NCBI RefSeq assembly: GCF_029168945.1
Contig: NC_083603.1
Coordinates: 6,262,001 to 6,326,000, forward strand
DNA: 64,000 nucleotides
Origin: Cannabis sativa
Taxonomy: Eukaryota > Streptophyta > Magnoliopsida > Rosales > Cannabaceae
Reading direction: 5' to 3'
Part shown: positions 9,280-21,276 of the stretch, one piece after another
Layout: every line of letters begins with the position of its first letter
How positions within the stretch are numbered: the first letter of the stretch is position 1
The notes under the pieces: generated by a model
Seen by the model: the letters and a program-made list of their open reading frames with translations, nothing else
Database searches by the model: none
What the model was told of the DNA's origin: nothing
Position numbers and translations under genes: made by a program

Positions 9280-11498
9280 TAAATTCATGGGATTTGGTTT
9301 GATTTGATCAGATTTGTTTTATTGTTACAATTTATGGCTGGTGTTCTTTTTCTTATGTTTTTTTGATTTTTTGTTTGTAGTGAGGAGAATGTATACTTGC
9401 TTTGCAAGAAATTGAGTAAAGATGGGATAGCAGAGGCAGATGGCTCTGATCTTTTTGTTGTTTTCATCTCCAATGAGAAGAAACAGGCATGTATTTCTAA
9501 TTTTTGATTGATAAGTAATCTTATTTTCTTCTTCATATTTTTATCTAAGTTAAGATTGAGTCTGAATCTTGATTTTATCATTGCTTTAAGGATTGAAGTA
9601 TTATCCATGAGTTTATTTGTAGTCAAATGCACATAGAAGTGATGAACAATTACAACTGTTTTAGATTTCTCCTGACATTTGCTTATCATGTTATTTTGTT
9701 ATGAAATTAGTGAGTATTGGAAAGATTAGTTCAACCACCTAAATCTTAATTCTCTTGAAAAAATTTGGGTTACTTTTGTTTTTTTATCCAATGAATTACA
9801 CAACTTCTCACTCAACTTGTTTTTGCTTCATTTGTTATTGGAAATGATCAACTTATTTATTCTTATATGTTTTAATCCAATTCCACTCTCTAAACATGAA
9901 CTAGCTGTAAATTTTTGTGCATATTAAGTGGATGGGAAATTGGGATTGTTCCTTGTGTTATTTCAGGACTTGACTAGAACTGAGTAGATATAGTGTAGTA
10001 ATTGTTTTTTTTAAGTCGGTTGCGCCTAGCCAATGGGCGATGCTTGAGAGTCCCATTAGCAAGCTAATGTGGTGGACTCTCACCCTTAAAAAATTAATTT
10101 AATATCGTGTGGACCATTGGCCCACATATCAGATATTTAACTGATAAGAACAGATACAGTGTAGTAGTAATTAAGCTGGTTGATTCCTTTTCTTTTTCTT
10201 TTTAGGTTCCATTATGGGGTCAAAAGGCCAGCAACAGGGCAGATGGAGCTGTTTTATGGGACTATCATGTCATCTGTGTACAGGTTGGATCATAATTTAC
10301 CTCTGTTAGATAGTTGGGGAAGTCATGTAACTTTGTCATGATAAATCTCATTTGAAATTTTCGCATTGTTAATTGTTTACTTAAAAGATCTTGGAATTTC
10401 ATTTGTCTTAGTAGAGTAAAAAAGGAGGTGATTCTGCTCCCTTAGTGTGGGATTTAGACTCTAGTCTTCCATCTCCTTCTCCTCTAGCAACCTATGTTTC
10501 AGAAACTGTTCGGCCATCATTTTCGCTCTTTTCGGAGTATCAAAGGTATTTTATTTCACTCCTTGTTTATTGAAATTACCGCGCTTTATGGCTGTGTAGC
10601 TATTTACAATTTTGCACCGTTTCCTTTGTTGAAAGAGGGGTTTCATCACTTTCACTTCTAAGATTGATTTAAAAGTACATTTTGATTCGAAACTAGATAA
10701 AGCTTTTGTCAAGACATTGCTTGTCCCATTTGCATCAGATTTTTCCGGATTGTGCATGCTCCAATATTTCTTGGTGACTTTGCATCAGATAGAAGACATA
10801 TGAAAGATTCTGCTGGAAACTGGTCTGCTGATCCCCCTACTTATGATCCCATTGTTGCCCAAGGTAAATCCCATAACAGCTAAAAGTTGTTCTTTTTCAT
10901 GTTTCACATAAGCAAAGCTTTATTTCTAATCACATGCCAATTGGTTGTATATTATAATGTGCAACTCCTTAGCACTTGATTAATGTTAATGCAAATAGTT
11001 GCAGTCACTTCAGCTAGACTGTAAACTAAATCCTAATATTTGCTGATTATGATGTGATAAAAAATGAAAAATGAAGCATATAATCTTCTTGATTTGCTAT
11101 GTATGTACATATATTTTCATCATTCAACTTGGAGAGAATCATTCTTCTACCACCCAATTGTTCCTTTCTTCAATCAGAAATTAGAAGGCACCTTTTCTTA
11201 TTATGGATTTGGATGGAATGCCCAATTGAATTGTTAACTAAAACCGATTTCAACAACCATACTAAATTAGTGTTCTTCTTTCTTAGGTTAGCTTTTCTGA
11301 CTTAAATGGCTTTCGATTCAAATTATATTGGCTTGTGCAGATGGAACTGTGAACAATTTTAATGAATACATGGAAATCCACCTTTCCGACGCGTTGAAAA
11401 CTGTTGAAGCTGATTCGGTGGGTGCTGTTTTCACTGAGAAACTTGGAGTGGTTATTGGTGAGAATCAGTTGGAAGAATTCTTTTCTCATATTTCATGA
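8988..11498 (+). CDS. NTAQ1: protein N-terminal glutamine amidohydrolase
   Basis: Deamidates N-terminal glutamine to glutamate, a first step of the Arg/N-degron pathway (EC 3.5.1.122); cytosolic or nuclear in known members. Exons 8988-9058, 9381-9486, 10206-10283, 10415-10545, 10739-10863 and 11341-11498 give 222 residues, the usual family length. Catalytic triad: Cys24 (before EENVYLLC), His80 (WDYHV) and Asp98 (VWDLDSSLPSPSP). The Cys24 codon is split TG|T by intron 1. Other family blocks are present: FVVFISNEKKQ, VPLWGQKAS, FRIVHAP and PIVAQDG. Intron 2 must use a GC donor (CAG|GCATGT), since no GT choice keeps the frame. Intron 1 contains an ATA/AAT microsatellite. Exon 1 and the promoter are duplicated upstream at 4760-4830. 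Confidence 0.95.
9238..9282 (+). repeat. AAT microsatellite in NTAQ1 intron 1
   Basis: About 14 tandem AAT/ATA units in the first intron of NTAQ1. Simple repeat, no function implied. Confidence 0.9.
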
Positions 11499-12793
11499 TC
11501 TTATCATCTCACAACTCTTGCATCAACTGGACTTGCATAGAGCTTTATTCTTTTCTTTTGTAAGATAATATGTTTCGAGTTCGATTCTGCAGCATCAAAT
11601 TTGGATTGTTTGTTGGCTTGAACTACCATTTTCTGTAAAATGTCTTCAGAATTTAAAACAATACATATGAAATGAAATGAATTGTTTGTTACTACTCACC
11701 ACTGTTAAGTTATACTACTAATTAAAATGAAATGTCTCTTGGTTTATATAATTATGTCTACACCTTATGTGATTATTGAAATATAAAAATAGATAATCGT
11801 CCCACATAAATTTTATTTCTGACTTTGCCTTGGTCTTATATTGCCACTGCGGTTATTATGGTGTCTAATGGCAATACTCTACAACTTAGTATAATTTTTT
11901 CTCTTGATCCCCAAAAATCAATTGCCTCGTAAAAAATTCTTAACTAAAAAGTGTGAGAGAGAAATGATAGGTACAAACAAAGTGTTATTGGTGTAAGACC
12001 TAAGACCAGTGTTGGTTCTAGTATCTAAAAAAATGAGCTATCCAAATATTGACTTTTGGAAATGTCTCAACAACAAATAAAAATATAAAATTTGATGAGT
12101 TAAAAATTTCTTATAGAATATTGGAAAAAAAAAGTGAACTAACTTTTGATCTTGAAACAAACAATGCTTTTATTTATACTAATATGATATTCTTAAAGAA
12201 ATACTAAAAGATATGCTTAACACTTAAAATGGTCATATTATTATTTGTGCTATTAAGTATCAAGTTTATACTGGTGTCTAATAGTAATATTTTTTTTAAA
12301 GAGATGCTAAAAGGTACTAGTATCGCTTAGCACCCTCCTATGTGTTAATATCGTTATTGATCCAATTAAATAAATTTTAAAGAGTATTGCTAACTAATCG
12401 TAAAATGAAATATCTAGAAGTATTAGACATCACTGGCGCCTAATAGTAATGCTCTCTTCTTAAATAAAGAAATGCTAAAAGGCACCAGTAGTGCCTAGCA
12501 TCTTCTTACGTGTTAATATTGCTATTGGTGTAATTAAGTATTGAGTTCCATATTAACTTTTAGAGAGTATTGCTAAACAATCGCAAAATGACACGTTTAG
12601 AAGGTGTTAAGCACCATTAGTACCATGCTCTTTTAAATAATATTTACTTATGCATTATTATTATTATTATTTTTTTATTTTATCCTACATTTTATTTGAC
12701 ATACTAGTTTATTATTAAAGCTTAAACCACATTGTTATTTAGTAAAATAGTTTTTGCTTTGTGATTTTTCAAAATTGATATTGCTGAAAAATC
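11499..12793. other. intergenic DNA with imperfect tandem repeat
   Basis: The first roughly 200 bases are probably NTAQ1 3' UTR. From about 12282 to 12630 two imperfect units of about 170 bp follow each other, each with a GCTAAAAGG(T/C)AC block and a TAGTAATG-like block. Related motifs (CTATTAGGTACTAGTG) recur near 15828-15980. This looks like decayed MITE DNA. No gene seen. Confidence 0.5.
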
Positions 12794-15153
12794 ATGAGAT
12801 ATTTTCCGTTGAGCACTAACCAACACCAACGGTCATTTCTATCATCATTGGCGCCAAACTCAACATTTTTGAAAACATTATGCTCCAACGGTCGACTGAA
12901 GGAAGCTCTGTTGGAAATGGCGGTTCAGGGTCTTCAAGTTGAGTTCCAAGAATACGACACCGTATTGAATGAGTGTGTAAGCCAAAGGGCTGTTAGAGAA
13001 GGCCAAAGGGTTCATGCCCACATCACCAAAACTTGTTATCATCCTCCACTCTACTTGTGGACTCGATTGATTGTGTTCTACACCAAATGTGATTTTCTTG
13101 CTGATGCACGGAAAGTGCTCGATGAAATGACTCTTAGAAATGTGGTGTCTTGGACTGCTATGATTTCTGCTTATTCTCAAAGGGGTCATACCTCTGAAGC
13201 ATTGAATCTTTTCATTCAGATGTTAAGATCAGGTATAGTTTTTACTATTTTATATTGTTTATTTATTTATTTGCTTATTTAATTATTAGAATAATTGAAT
13301 TTTTACTCCCCCAACTATGACACTTGTAGGTTTTGCATCTGAATTACATGGAAATAATTGCAATTTTCGAGATTATTTATCGAACCAAGTACAATAACCT
13401 TAAACATTGAAACTTTAACTCTAAAATTTCAGATACACAATTCCATATTTTATTGTTAGAGTAATATCTATGCAATTATTTTTGGCCTGGATTCTAGAAT
13501 TAGCCTTATATCAGTCTTACTTACATTAGAAAATTGTTTGCAAAAATGAACGAAATGCAACCGAATAGAAAAATTTGCCATTATTGTCTTAGTTATAGGG
13601 GAATTTTTTTACCAAAAATTAATTCAGGGGGTTAAAAGTCTATTAATCCTATTCATTCTAGTTTTTATTTGGACTAAGCCTTTGCATTTTTCCATGTAAA
13701 CTTTGCAGGTACAGAACCAAATGAGTTCACTTTTGCAACTGTTCTAACTTCATGTATTGGTCCTGAGGGATTTTACTTAGGAAGGCAAATCCATTCTTTT
13801 GTGTTGAAAAGAAATTTCGAGTCGCATATATTTGTTGGAAGCTCGCTGCTCGACATGTATGCCAAAGTTGGTAGGATTCATGAAGCTCGAGGAGTTTTCG
13901 AATGCTTGCCAGAAAGGGATGTTGTCTCTTGTACTGCAATACTCTCTGGCTATGCACAACTGGGTTTTGATGAAGAGGCATTGGAATTATTTCGTCGGTT
14001 ACAAAATGAAGGAATGGTTCCCAACTATGTTACTTATGCTAGTCTGTTAACCGCGTTATCTGGACTTGCTGCACTGGATCTCGGTAAGCAAGTTCATAAC
14101 CGTACCCTTCGGTTTAAACTGCCTTCATATGTTGTTCTTCAAAATTCTTTGATTGATATGTATTCAAAATGTGGAAAGCTCACTTATTCGAGAAGGATTT
14201 TCGATAGTATGATTGAGAGAACTGTCATCTCTTGGAATGCCATGATTGTAGGATATAGTAAACATGGAATGGGAAGAGAAGTAGTAGAGCTTTTCGACTT
14301 AATGAACTTAGAAAACAAGGTGAAGCCTAATTCGGTCACTTTTTTGGCTGTTTTATCGGGTTGCAGCCATGGAGGGATGGAAGATAAAGGGCTTGAAATC
14401 TTTAATGAGATGACAGAAGGAAAATATGGAACTAAACCCGAGATGGTGCATTATGGTTGCGTTGTTGATTTGCTCGGTCGTTCTGGCCGAGTAGATGAGG
14501 CTTTTGACTTCATAAATAAAATGCCTTTCAAGGCAACAGCTGCTATATGGGGTTCTCTTTTAGGTGCTTGTAGAGTTCATTCCAATGTTGACGTTGGTGA
14601 ATTCGCAGGGAAACGGCTTCTAGAAATCGAGCCTGAAAATGCAGGGAATTATGTCATTCTTTCTAATTTATATGCTTCTGTTGGGAGATGGGAAGATGTA
14701 AGAACCATTAGGGAGTTTATGAAAGAAAAGGTTGTGGTAAAGGAACCGGGAAGAAGTTGGATTGAAATCGATCAAATTCTTCATACGTTTCATGCAAGTG
14801 ATCGTTCCCATCCAAGACGAGAAGAGGTTAGAACGAAGCTAAAGGAATTATTTGTGAAGTTTAAGGAAGTTGGTTATGTTCCAGACTTAAGCTGTGTCTT
14901 ATTTGATGTGGATGAGGAGCAAAAGGAGAAGATTCTCCTAAACCATAGTGAAAAACTTGCACTGGCTTTTGGTTTGATTACAACTTCAGAAGGATCGTCT
15001 ATTCGTGTTATTAAAAATCTTCGAATTTGTGTTGATTGCCATAATTTTGCGAAGATTTTCTCGAAAGTTTATGGAAGAGAAGTGTCTCTAAGGGATAAAA
15101 CTCGATTCCATCGAATTGTTGATGGAATCTGCTCATGTGGAGACTACTGGTGA
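12794..15153 (+). CDS. PPR-DYW protein, At3g13770 type
   Basis: A PLS-class pentatricopeptide repeat protein with E, E+ and DYW domains; such proteins direct C-to-U RNA editing in mitochondria or plastids, the DYW domain acting as deaminase. Exons 12794-13232 and 13709-15153 give 627 residues. PPR units run from about residue 50 to 430 (for example RNVVSWTAMISAYSQRGH and HIFVGSSLLDMYAKVGR). The DYW domain shows the HSE motif (His559-Glu561), CVDCH (587-591) and the C-terminal CSCGDYW. The N-terminus is rich in Ser, Arg and Gln without acidic residues, fitting a mitochondrial presequence. Residue order closely follows Arabidopsis At3g13770 (PCMP-H85) as I remember it. The 476-base intron is notable because most PPR genes lack introns. 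The catalytic residues look complete. Confidence 0.93.
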
Positions 15154-16045
15154 GATTTGGTTGAATTTTTTCACCTGATTTGTAAATATGAAGAACTGAT
15201 CTAACATATATGGCATGAAAAGGAACTGATGTGGACAAAAAAGCCAAGTCATTTGATTAATCCTAACATGTTCATGGATCACAAAGTGAAAAATTTGATA
15301 GTGAAAAACATGGGAACATAAAAGATGGTACTTTGATGTTGATTTACTTGATAACTCTACAATTTTACAAAATAATGTAACATGTTATACATAGAATAGT
15401 TTAGTTATTGAGGTTTTAGTTAATATTTTTGTGTTGAGATTAGTTTTTTGTTTGAACAAGTTAATTTGCATATACATGTTTTTATAGTGATGTCTTCAAA
15501 GAAGAATTTTTGTTCATACATATTTGACATTTTATTGAAGATGTTTTTGTTAATTTTGTATTGTTTTGGCATTACAAATTCGTTTATAACAAATCAAGGG
15601 CCTTTTTTTTTTTACTATTGAAAATCATATAGACATATACTATTACTTTATATTACTTTTTTAATTAGTTTAATTAAACTTAGTAATGAACTTTTTTACA
15701 TTTTCTTTCGATAAAAAAATTTAGTAATGAACTTATATTAGATGTTCCTAAAGGAACGTTAATGAACTTCCATAATGAAAGGACCACAATAATAATCTCT
15801 TTTTCTATAAAAAAATAATAATATCGTTGCTATTAGGTACTAGTGTTGTCTAGAGTAGCACCAACATAGTAGAGTGACACTTTATAAGTAGTTAACATTT
15901 TTTTTTTAATTATTATTAAATTAAAATATATAATATTTAATTTTAAATTACACTAATAGCCATATAATATTAGACACCACTAATATCCTTTACCCATTTG
16001 TTCAAATACTTATTTGTGCCAAATTATGTAAAATAGCTATTTGGT
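15154..16045. other. intergenic, no gene seen
   Basis: Probable PPR 3' UTR and then AT-rich DNA. A short block near 15828-15980 resembles the repeat units at 12.3 kb. Nothing else can be supported. Confidence 0.5.
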
Positions 16046-16622
16046 AAGGGAAATTTGATTTTTTATGCTTATATTTGGTTATTTTTTTTTTCCTAAACAA
16101 ATAATAACTAATATTTGTAGGATATGATAACTTTTATGATATCCCTAAAATACCCCCCATTTACATCACCCCCATTTACACAATCGGACCCCACATCGGA
16201 CACCCATCAAACCACCCATCGGACAACCCATTGGGCCGCCCATCGGACCACCCATCGGACCATATCTGCTACTATTTTTCTTTTTTTTTTTATGTTTTTA
16301 TACATAAAAAAAAAATAGCAACAGGTGACCATCGGATCACCATCGGACCAGATCTGCTACCATTTTTTTTTTTTTTTTTTTTTTTATGTTTATGTACATA
16401 CAAAAGTAGCATCAGGTGACTATTGGACCACCATCGGACCCCATCGGACTATCAATTTTTTTATTTTTTTGTTTATGTTTTTGTACTAAAAAAAAGTATG
16501 GGAAATTTGAGAGGGGTATTTTTGAGTTTTAGATAAAGTGATCATATATTTTCAATAGTGATATGTATTAGTTTAGGGATAAAATATTAGGTATATGTAA
16601 GTATAGGAAATCAAATTTTCCT
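16046..16622. mobile_element. MITE-like element carrying a CATCGGACC minisatellite
   Basis: The ends are inverted relatives: GGAAATTTGATTTTTTATGC at the left and the complement of AAGTATAGGAAATCAAATTT at the right. The interior repeats ACCCATCGGACC-type units (about 16195-16265 and 16325-16450), separated by long T runs followed by short A runs. No clean TSD was found. Confidence 0.5.
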
Positions 16623-16677
16623 TTGTAACAAAAGTTACATGTGGCGTAATTTGTAGCCCAAGTGGTGTGTTGGGGAT

Positions 16678-17037
16678 GGTTCAAACATTATTTTGGACCC
16701 CGTGATTTGTAAAAATTTCTAACTTGACTCTCTGTTTTGGTAAATGATAAATTGAACCATGTATTTTCTAAAATAGTACTAAATAGTACCTTGAACTGTT
16801 TTTTTTTAATCAAAATAAAATTTAATAATAACTCGATCTAGAGGTGTTATAATAAATCTGGCTACGTTTATTGTATTTGTTCGTGTTAAGAATTGTCTTT
16901 AAGTTGGTTATATTAAAAAATTGAGCTGAGAGACTTATTTATACTATTTTAGAAAATACATGATCTATTTTATCAATTAATAAATCAAAAGGATCAATCA
17001 ATAATTTTTTCAAAGCACAGAGTCCAAAATAATAACC
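16678..17037. mobile_element. decayed member of the 'GGGTAAATA' MITE family
   Basis: The interior follows the same order as the better preserved copies at 48921-49283 and 60329-60701: the ATTTTGGACC start, TTAAGTTGGTTATAT-like middle, and GTCCAAAATAATAACC end. The borders are degraded and the TSD is not evident. Confidence 0.6.
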
Positions 17038-17152
17038 AAGACGTCACATTTACACTCAAAAATACACAAAAAATGAGTTTAAAAAATTATAGGCCGAGTT
17101 CATGTTACACCCAGTTACCCACCAAACTCAGTTCGGGTTTCATTGATTTAAC

Positions 17153-17720
17153 TAGGGGTGAGCATCGATCAGTTTGGTCGGTTTTTTTCTATATAAAAAT
17201 CTAAAATTCGATTTTCGGTTTGGAATGGTGCAATCCGAAAACCGACCGACCAATCCAGAACCTATATTAAAACCGATCGTTTTGAACCTCGGTTTGGTCG
17301 GTTTAAATCGCTCAAACCGAACTTTTTTGTTTTTTTTTTAAATAATCCAATTTATTCTATAAATATATTATTCTACATTTTATAACTACAAACATACAAA
17401 TTAATTGTTCAAAAAGTAATTATTTTATTCTTTTAACTTTAATATTAATAAAAAAAATAATATAGTATTTTCATTATATTATTAGTAACTATAATACATG
17501 AAAAAAAACTTAAATAAATTAATATATATATATATGTATAATGGTCGGTTTCGGTTTTTTCGGTCGGTTTATTACCAAAAAAAAAAACCGACCGTTTAAT
17601 GGCGGTTTTAACCGTTAGCGGTTTTCTCGGTTTTCGGTTTCGTTGGTTTCGGTTCTAACAGTATTCGGTAGGTCGGTTTGAACAGTTTTTTCGATTTTCT
17701 GAATTTTATACTGACCCCTA
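17153..17720. mobile_element. hAT-type MITE upstream of the Mediator-associated gene
   Basis: Ends TAGGGGTG...GACCCCTA, flanked by near-identical 8-bp repeats GATTTAAC (17145-17152) and AATTTAAC (17721-17728). The interior repeats the motif GGTCGGTTT and its complement AACCGACC many times, so the element can fold extensively. An 8-bp TSD fits the hAT superfamily. It lies about 100 bases upstream of the probable 5' UTR of the next gene. Confidence 0.75.
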
Positions 17721-17799
17721 AATTTAACACCCAAAAAAAATAAAACTCACATATTTTTATTAACATTTTTATACTTAATTTATATTTCAAAAATAAAAG

Positions 17800-17952
17800 C
17801 TAAAACCCTAAGCTGCTTCTCCGATTCCGCGCGCTCTCTCTCGTCTCCCCTTCTTCTCTCTCGACAACACCACGCATCGGCGCCGACAGCACGCACCTCG
17901 GTCCCTCCCCTTTCTCCGGTTGTCCGCTACAAGCACCACGCCCAGCCCAGCA
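17800..17952 (+). other. probable 5' UTR exon of the Mediator-associated gene
   Basis: A C-rich, CT-repeat stretch (CTCTCTCTCGTCTCCCC) stands out from the AT-rich surroundings and ends in CCCAGCAG|GTCAGT, a good donor. A leader intron of about 1.1 kb would then end shortly before the ATG at 19073. Inferred from composition and the donor only. Confidence 0.45.
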
Positions 17953-19072
17953 GGTCAGTATTTTCATGCTTCTCATCTTCGATTTTCATATATAGAAAAC
18001 AGAACTGTCTATATCATCCAATATGCTTTTTATTTAGTTCTTGGGTTATATAGTTGCAAGAAGTTTTTGAGTATATAAAGCTTATTTTGATCTCAAATTT
18101 AAATATCTCAAATAGTAATTGACTGAAAATCGTTTTCCTTCAACCAATATTTGAATTCTTCAGCTTAAAAAAGGTACTAATGGATAATTCATATTGCTTT
18201 TAACTTCAATTCCTTGTGCAATAGTTTACTTATGTATTCATTTTCATCTTTGTTATTGTAATGCATATTTTGACTGTATTATATCTTGGAAAAAAGCACT
18301 GAGAGATCCTCCTCTTACTCTGATTCAATACCTGTGTTTTTGTGTTTGTTTTGCTGTACTGGAATTATAGACTATGGTTTCATGTTTTATGTTTTAATTT
18401 GTAGCTTTCTTAATGTTGTTAGTTGTTTGTTTTCACAATTTTCGTCCGCTGCCATAAGCGAGTCTCCCCAATAAAGTCCGAAGTGAATTTCGGTGTTTGT
18501 TTTCTATTGCCTTAGCTCTTTTTTTGAATTTTGGGTATGTTTTATATTTGGGATTCTTTTGATTGTTGTATCTGGCTTTTGTGCTATTTGTTATTATTAT
18601 TAGTAGTTGCTTTAGGATTCTTTTACATTTGAATTTCTAATTCTAATAAATTTTGAGAGGAGAGATAGAAAATAATATGATACTCTGTGCTTTATCTGAA
18701 TAGAAACATTGGAATGTAATTGCAGGTGTTGCTCTTAGTATTTGAACATGTTACTCCTCTAAATCTTGAATGTTGTTGTTGGAAAATGGTTGAAATATCA
18801 TTATCTATATATGAATGCAGACTTCAATTCTTTCAAGTTTTCTTTTCCTCCTTCTAGTTTCATTGTCTTCTGTTTATTTGATTTTGTTCTTTCGTTGTTA
18901 GTTGATATATAGTAATCAGAGTTTTTCTTGTTTTGATTGATAGTAATCTACATTTTCATCTTTGAACAAATCAGCTGGATTCAGTTATTCAAATTGTTTG
19001 ACAAAACGTCTAAATTGTTTTTTTTTCTTTTACATGTATAATTAAGCTTCTGACTTTTGTGGAGCAAAGGGA

Positions 19073-20166
19073 ATGGCTTCTGAATCTGCTGATTTAAAGG
19101 AATGTTACGTTCCTGCGCCTGAATTTCTGCAAGATGTTAAGGATCCACTTGTCGATCTTAGTGGGACCGATTCAACTGAGCTTTGGCTCATTCAATGGCC
19201 TAAGAATAATGTGAGAACTTCTCATTTTTTTTTCTTCCCTATAATAAAGAAAACTAGTAACTACAAGTTTTGCAATAAAAAAACTAGTTTCTAGGGAGTG
19301 GGAATTGGATTACCTTCTGGTAAAGCCACCTTCACCAGCTATTAAGTAAGTTGACAAATTACTTTGTTGGTTTTTCAGGACCCCGATTTTGATGGACAAG
19401 AACTGACGCTCAAGCTTGACCATGACGGGAACCTGTCTAGCTTCAAGGGTTCATCTGGTAATTATATTTCTTCTGCAGTGACACTAGGCTAAACTTCAGT
19501 GAAGCTATTTTGCAATTTATGATTTCCGGTGTCATTATCTGTTCTTTTGTCATTTCTCAGGCAAAGAATATGATATGGTTAGTTTTGCTTCTCAAGAATC
19601 AAATGCAACCGTTTTTTTATCTTCTTCAACAGGCACAAAAATTGGTAAGCATTAAAATTCTAGATATGTATTGAACTAGCATTTTCTCTTGTCACTGTCA
19701 TTTATTTATCTATCATTTAATGAATGTGTAACAATGAATTGATCTCTGTACTATAATGGTAGCTGGGAAGATTTCACGACGAGTATCACTCGTCCACTAC
19801 CCAGAGCCTCATGAATTGAAACAAGCTAGTTCAAGCAAATCTATGTATCACAAGTCTTCTAGCATTTCAATGACCAATTCTTCCCATCACGTTGGAACAC
19901 CTGCACAAAGTAGTCGGCCAAGAAACACTACTGGAACTTCAACTGGGCGTGGAACTTCCAGTCGAAGTAGCAAACAGAAAAGTTCTTTATCAGATCTCGG
20001 AGAGCCATCACAAACTCCAAAGAGAAGTCGTGCATCTGAATCCATCATGTCTATTGATCAGTCTGCTCAAAATTCAAGTCGAGGTCATAGCGCTGTTACT
20101 CATTCGGGATCATCGCAGCGGTCCCATCGAGGGAAATCAAAGAAGGGAAAACAAAATGAGGATTAA
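19073..20166 (+). CDS. Mediator-associated protein 2-like / RNA polymerase I A34-like protein
   Basis: Exons 19073-19210, 19379-19457, 19561-19644 and 19763-20166 give 234 residues, with all phases consistent. The N-terminal half is conserved: ELWLIQWPKN (about residues 36-45), DPDFDGQELTLKLD, then KEYDMVSF and the ISRRVSLVHYPEP block. From about residue 125 the protein is a low-complexity Ser/Arg/Lys-rich tail ending KSKKGKQNED, probably disordered and nuclear. I recognise the pattern from plant proteins annotated as Mediator-associated protein 2 and from the A34-type RNA polymerase I subunit family; I cannot decide between those roles. A CT-rich leader and a long leader intron probably precede it. 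Confidence 0.75.
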
Positions 20167-20787
20167 GGTGCCTTCTTCACTACTTGTTCTTGTATACTTT
20201 TTAGAAGAAATTTTTGGTAGTGAATGAAGTTATATTTTACTGTCTAGTGATTCCAGCAGTTGCTTTAAGCTTCACAAGCCTAAATATTTTCTTGCTCTAT
20301 CATTCTATGTTATTCTTCTATCAAGTGATAGAAAAGTTCTGCTCAGAATTCAAGTTCATGCAATGCATAATGCTTATAATATTACCAGAAAGTCAGTAGT
20401 CCAATTTTTTACTTTGGTAAACTTTCTCAGGCTCAAAATTATCACTTGGCCAGTGGTAATTTTTCAATTTAATGATACATGAAGGGCAAATCAGTCTTCA
20501 TAAATTTAACTAAGCCTCATTAATATGGTTGTAACAAATATTGTTGGTAACTTTTTTGGCATAGTAACAATATGTATATCATCAAATTTTAACTCACATC
20601 TACAAATGATTTTAAATTTCTTGGTAACCTTGTACACTCTCTATAAGTTTATTAAAAATTCAAAACATAATTAATAATTATATTTTGCACTACATCGAAG
20701 TTCACATACTTATAATATGAAATTATCAAAAGTGTAAAGCACCACAACTGTTCTAATCTTTTTATTATATTTAATCAAAATATACAC
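20167..20787. other. 3' flank of the Mediator-associated gene
   Basis: 3' UTR and AT-rich DNA. The motif TTTAAGCTTCACAAGCCTAA near 20262 recurs near 23258, and GCATAATGCTTATAAT near 20365 recurs near 24018. This suggests part of the flank was copied to the other side of the LINE/MITE block. No gene seen. Confidence 0.4.
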
Positions 20788-21055
20788 CAGTATAATGGGA
20801 TTTAACTCTTTTTTTTTTCTTTTTTCTTTTTTATCTGTATATAGACTTCCTTAACCATTCACAATATCTATCAATATCTTTCATATTTGGTCCAAAACTA
20901 GAATTTTTAGGCTCCTCAGCATCTTCTTCTTCAAGAATTCTCAGTATATCATAATCAACATACTCTGATAATAGCTTATTCTGATAATTGGAGTTGAAGC
21001 CAAAATCTAAATTTGGATGAGTCAGTGAAAGTGGTCTCAAGTTCAAGTGTTAGTG
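20788..21055 (-). pseudogene. duplicated C-terminal fragment of the response regulator
   Basis: The minus strand encodes HPNLDFGFNSNYQNK, DILRILEEED and DRYCEWLRKSIYR, close to the C-terminus of the response regulator at 47291-47635. The flanking bases also match from about 20788. The rest of the last exon is replaced near 21050. Downstream bases (about 21240-21276 and 22408-22450) again match intron sequence of that gene (near 48030-48140), so the copied piece once covered last exon plus intron. Confidence 0.85.
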
Positions 21056-21276
21056 TGTGCCCATTTTGAAGTTAGTGACATTAGAAATTTATCTCTATTA
21101 ATGGCAAAGGTGCAAAAAGTTAGCACCAATGGCAACTTATTTTTTCTTATCAAAAAATAGTTTTGATTGGTTGTTTTATGATGGTGAATCCATTTCGTCT
21201 CTCTTTTTTAGTGCTACCGTTGTTGATACTCTAGTTGAATCAATGTAAAAAGATGAAATTAAAAGAAACCTTATGT

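Noticed and set aside
10007..10190. Possible small insertion in NTAQ1 intron 2 (GGTTGCGCCTAGCC region) between similar AGTGTAGTA(GTA)ATT phrases
   Set aside because: The flanking similarity is imperfect and no inverted ends were found, so it could be ordinary intron sequence.
18286..18474. Plus-strand 62-residue frame upstream of the Mediator-associated gene
   Set aside because: It lies in the probable leader intron, is hydrophobic by T-richness, and starts without a conserved context.
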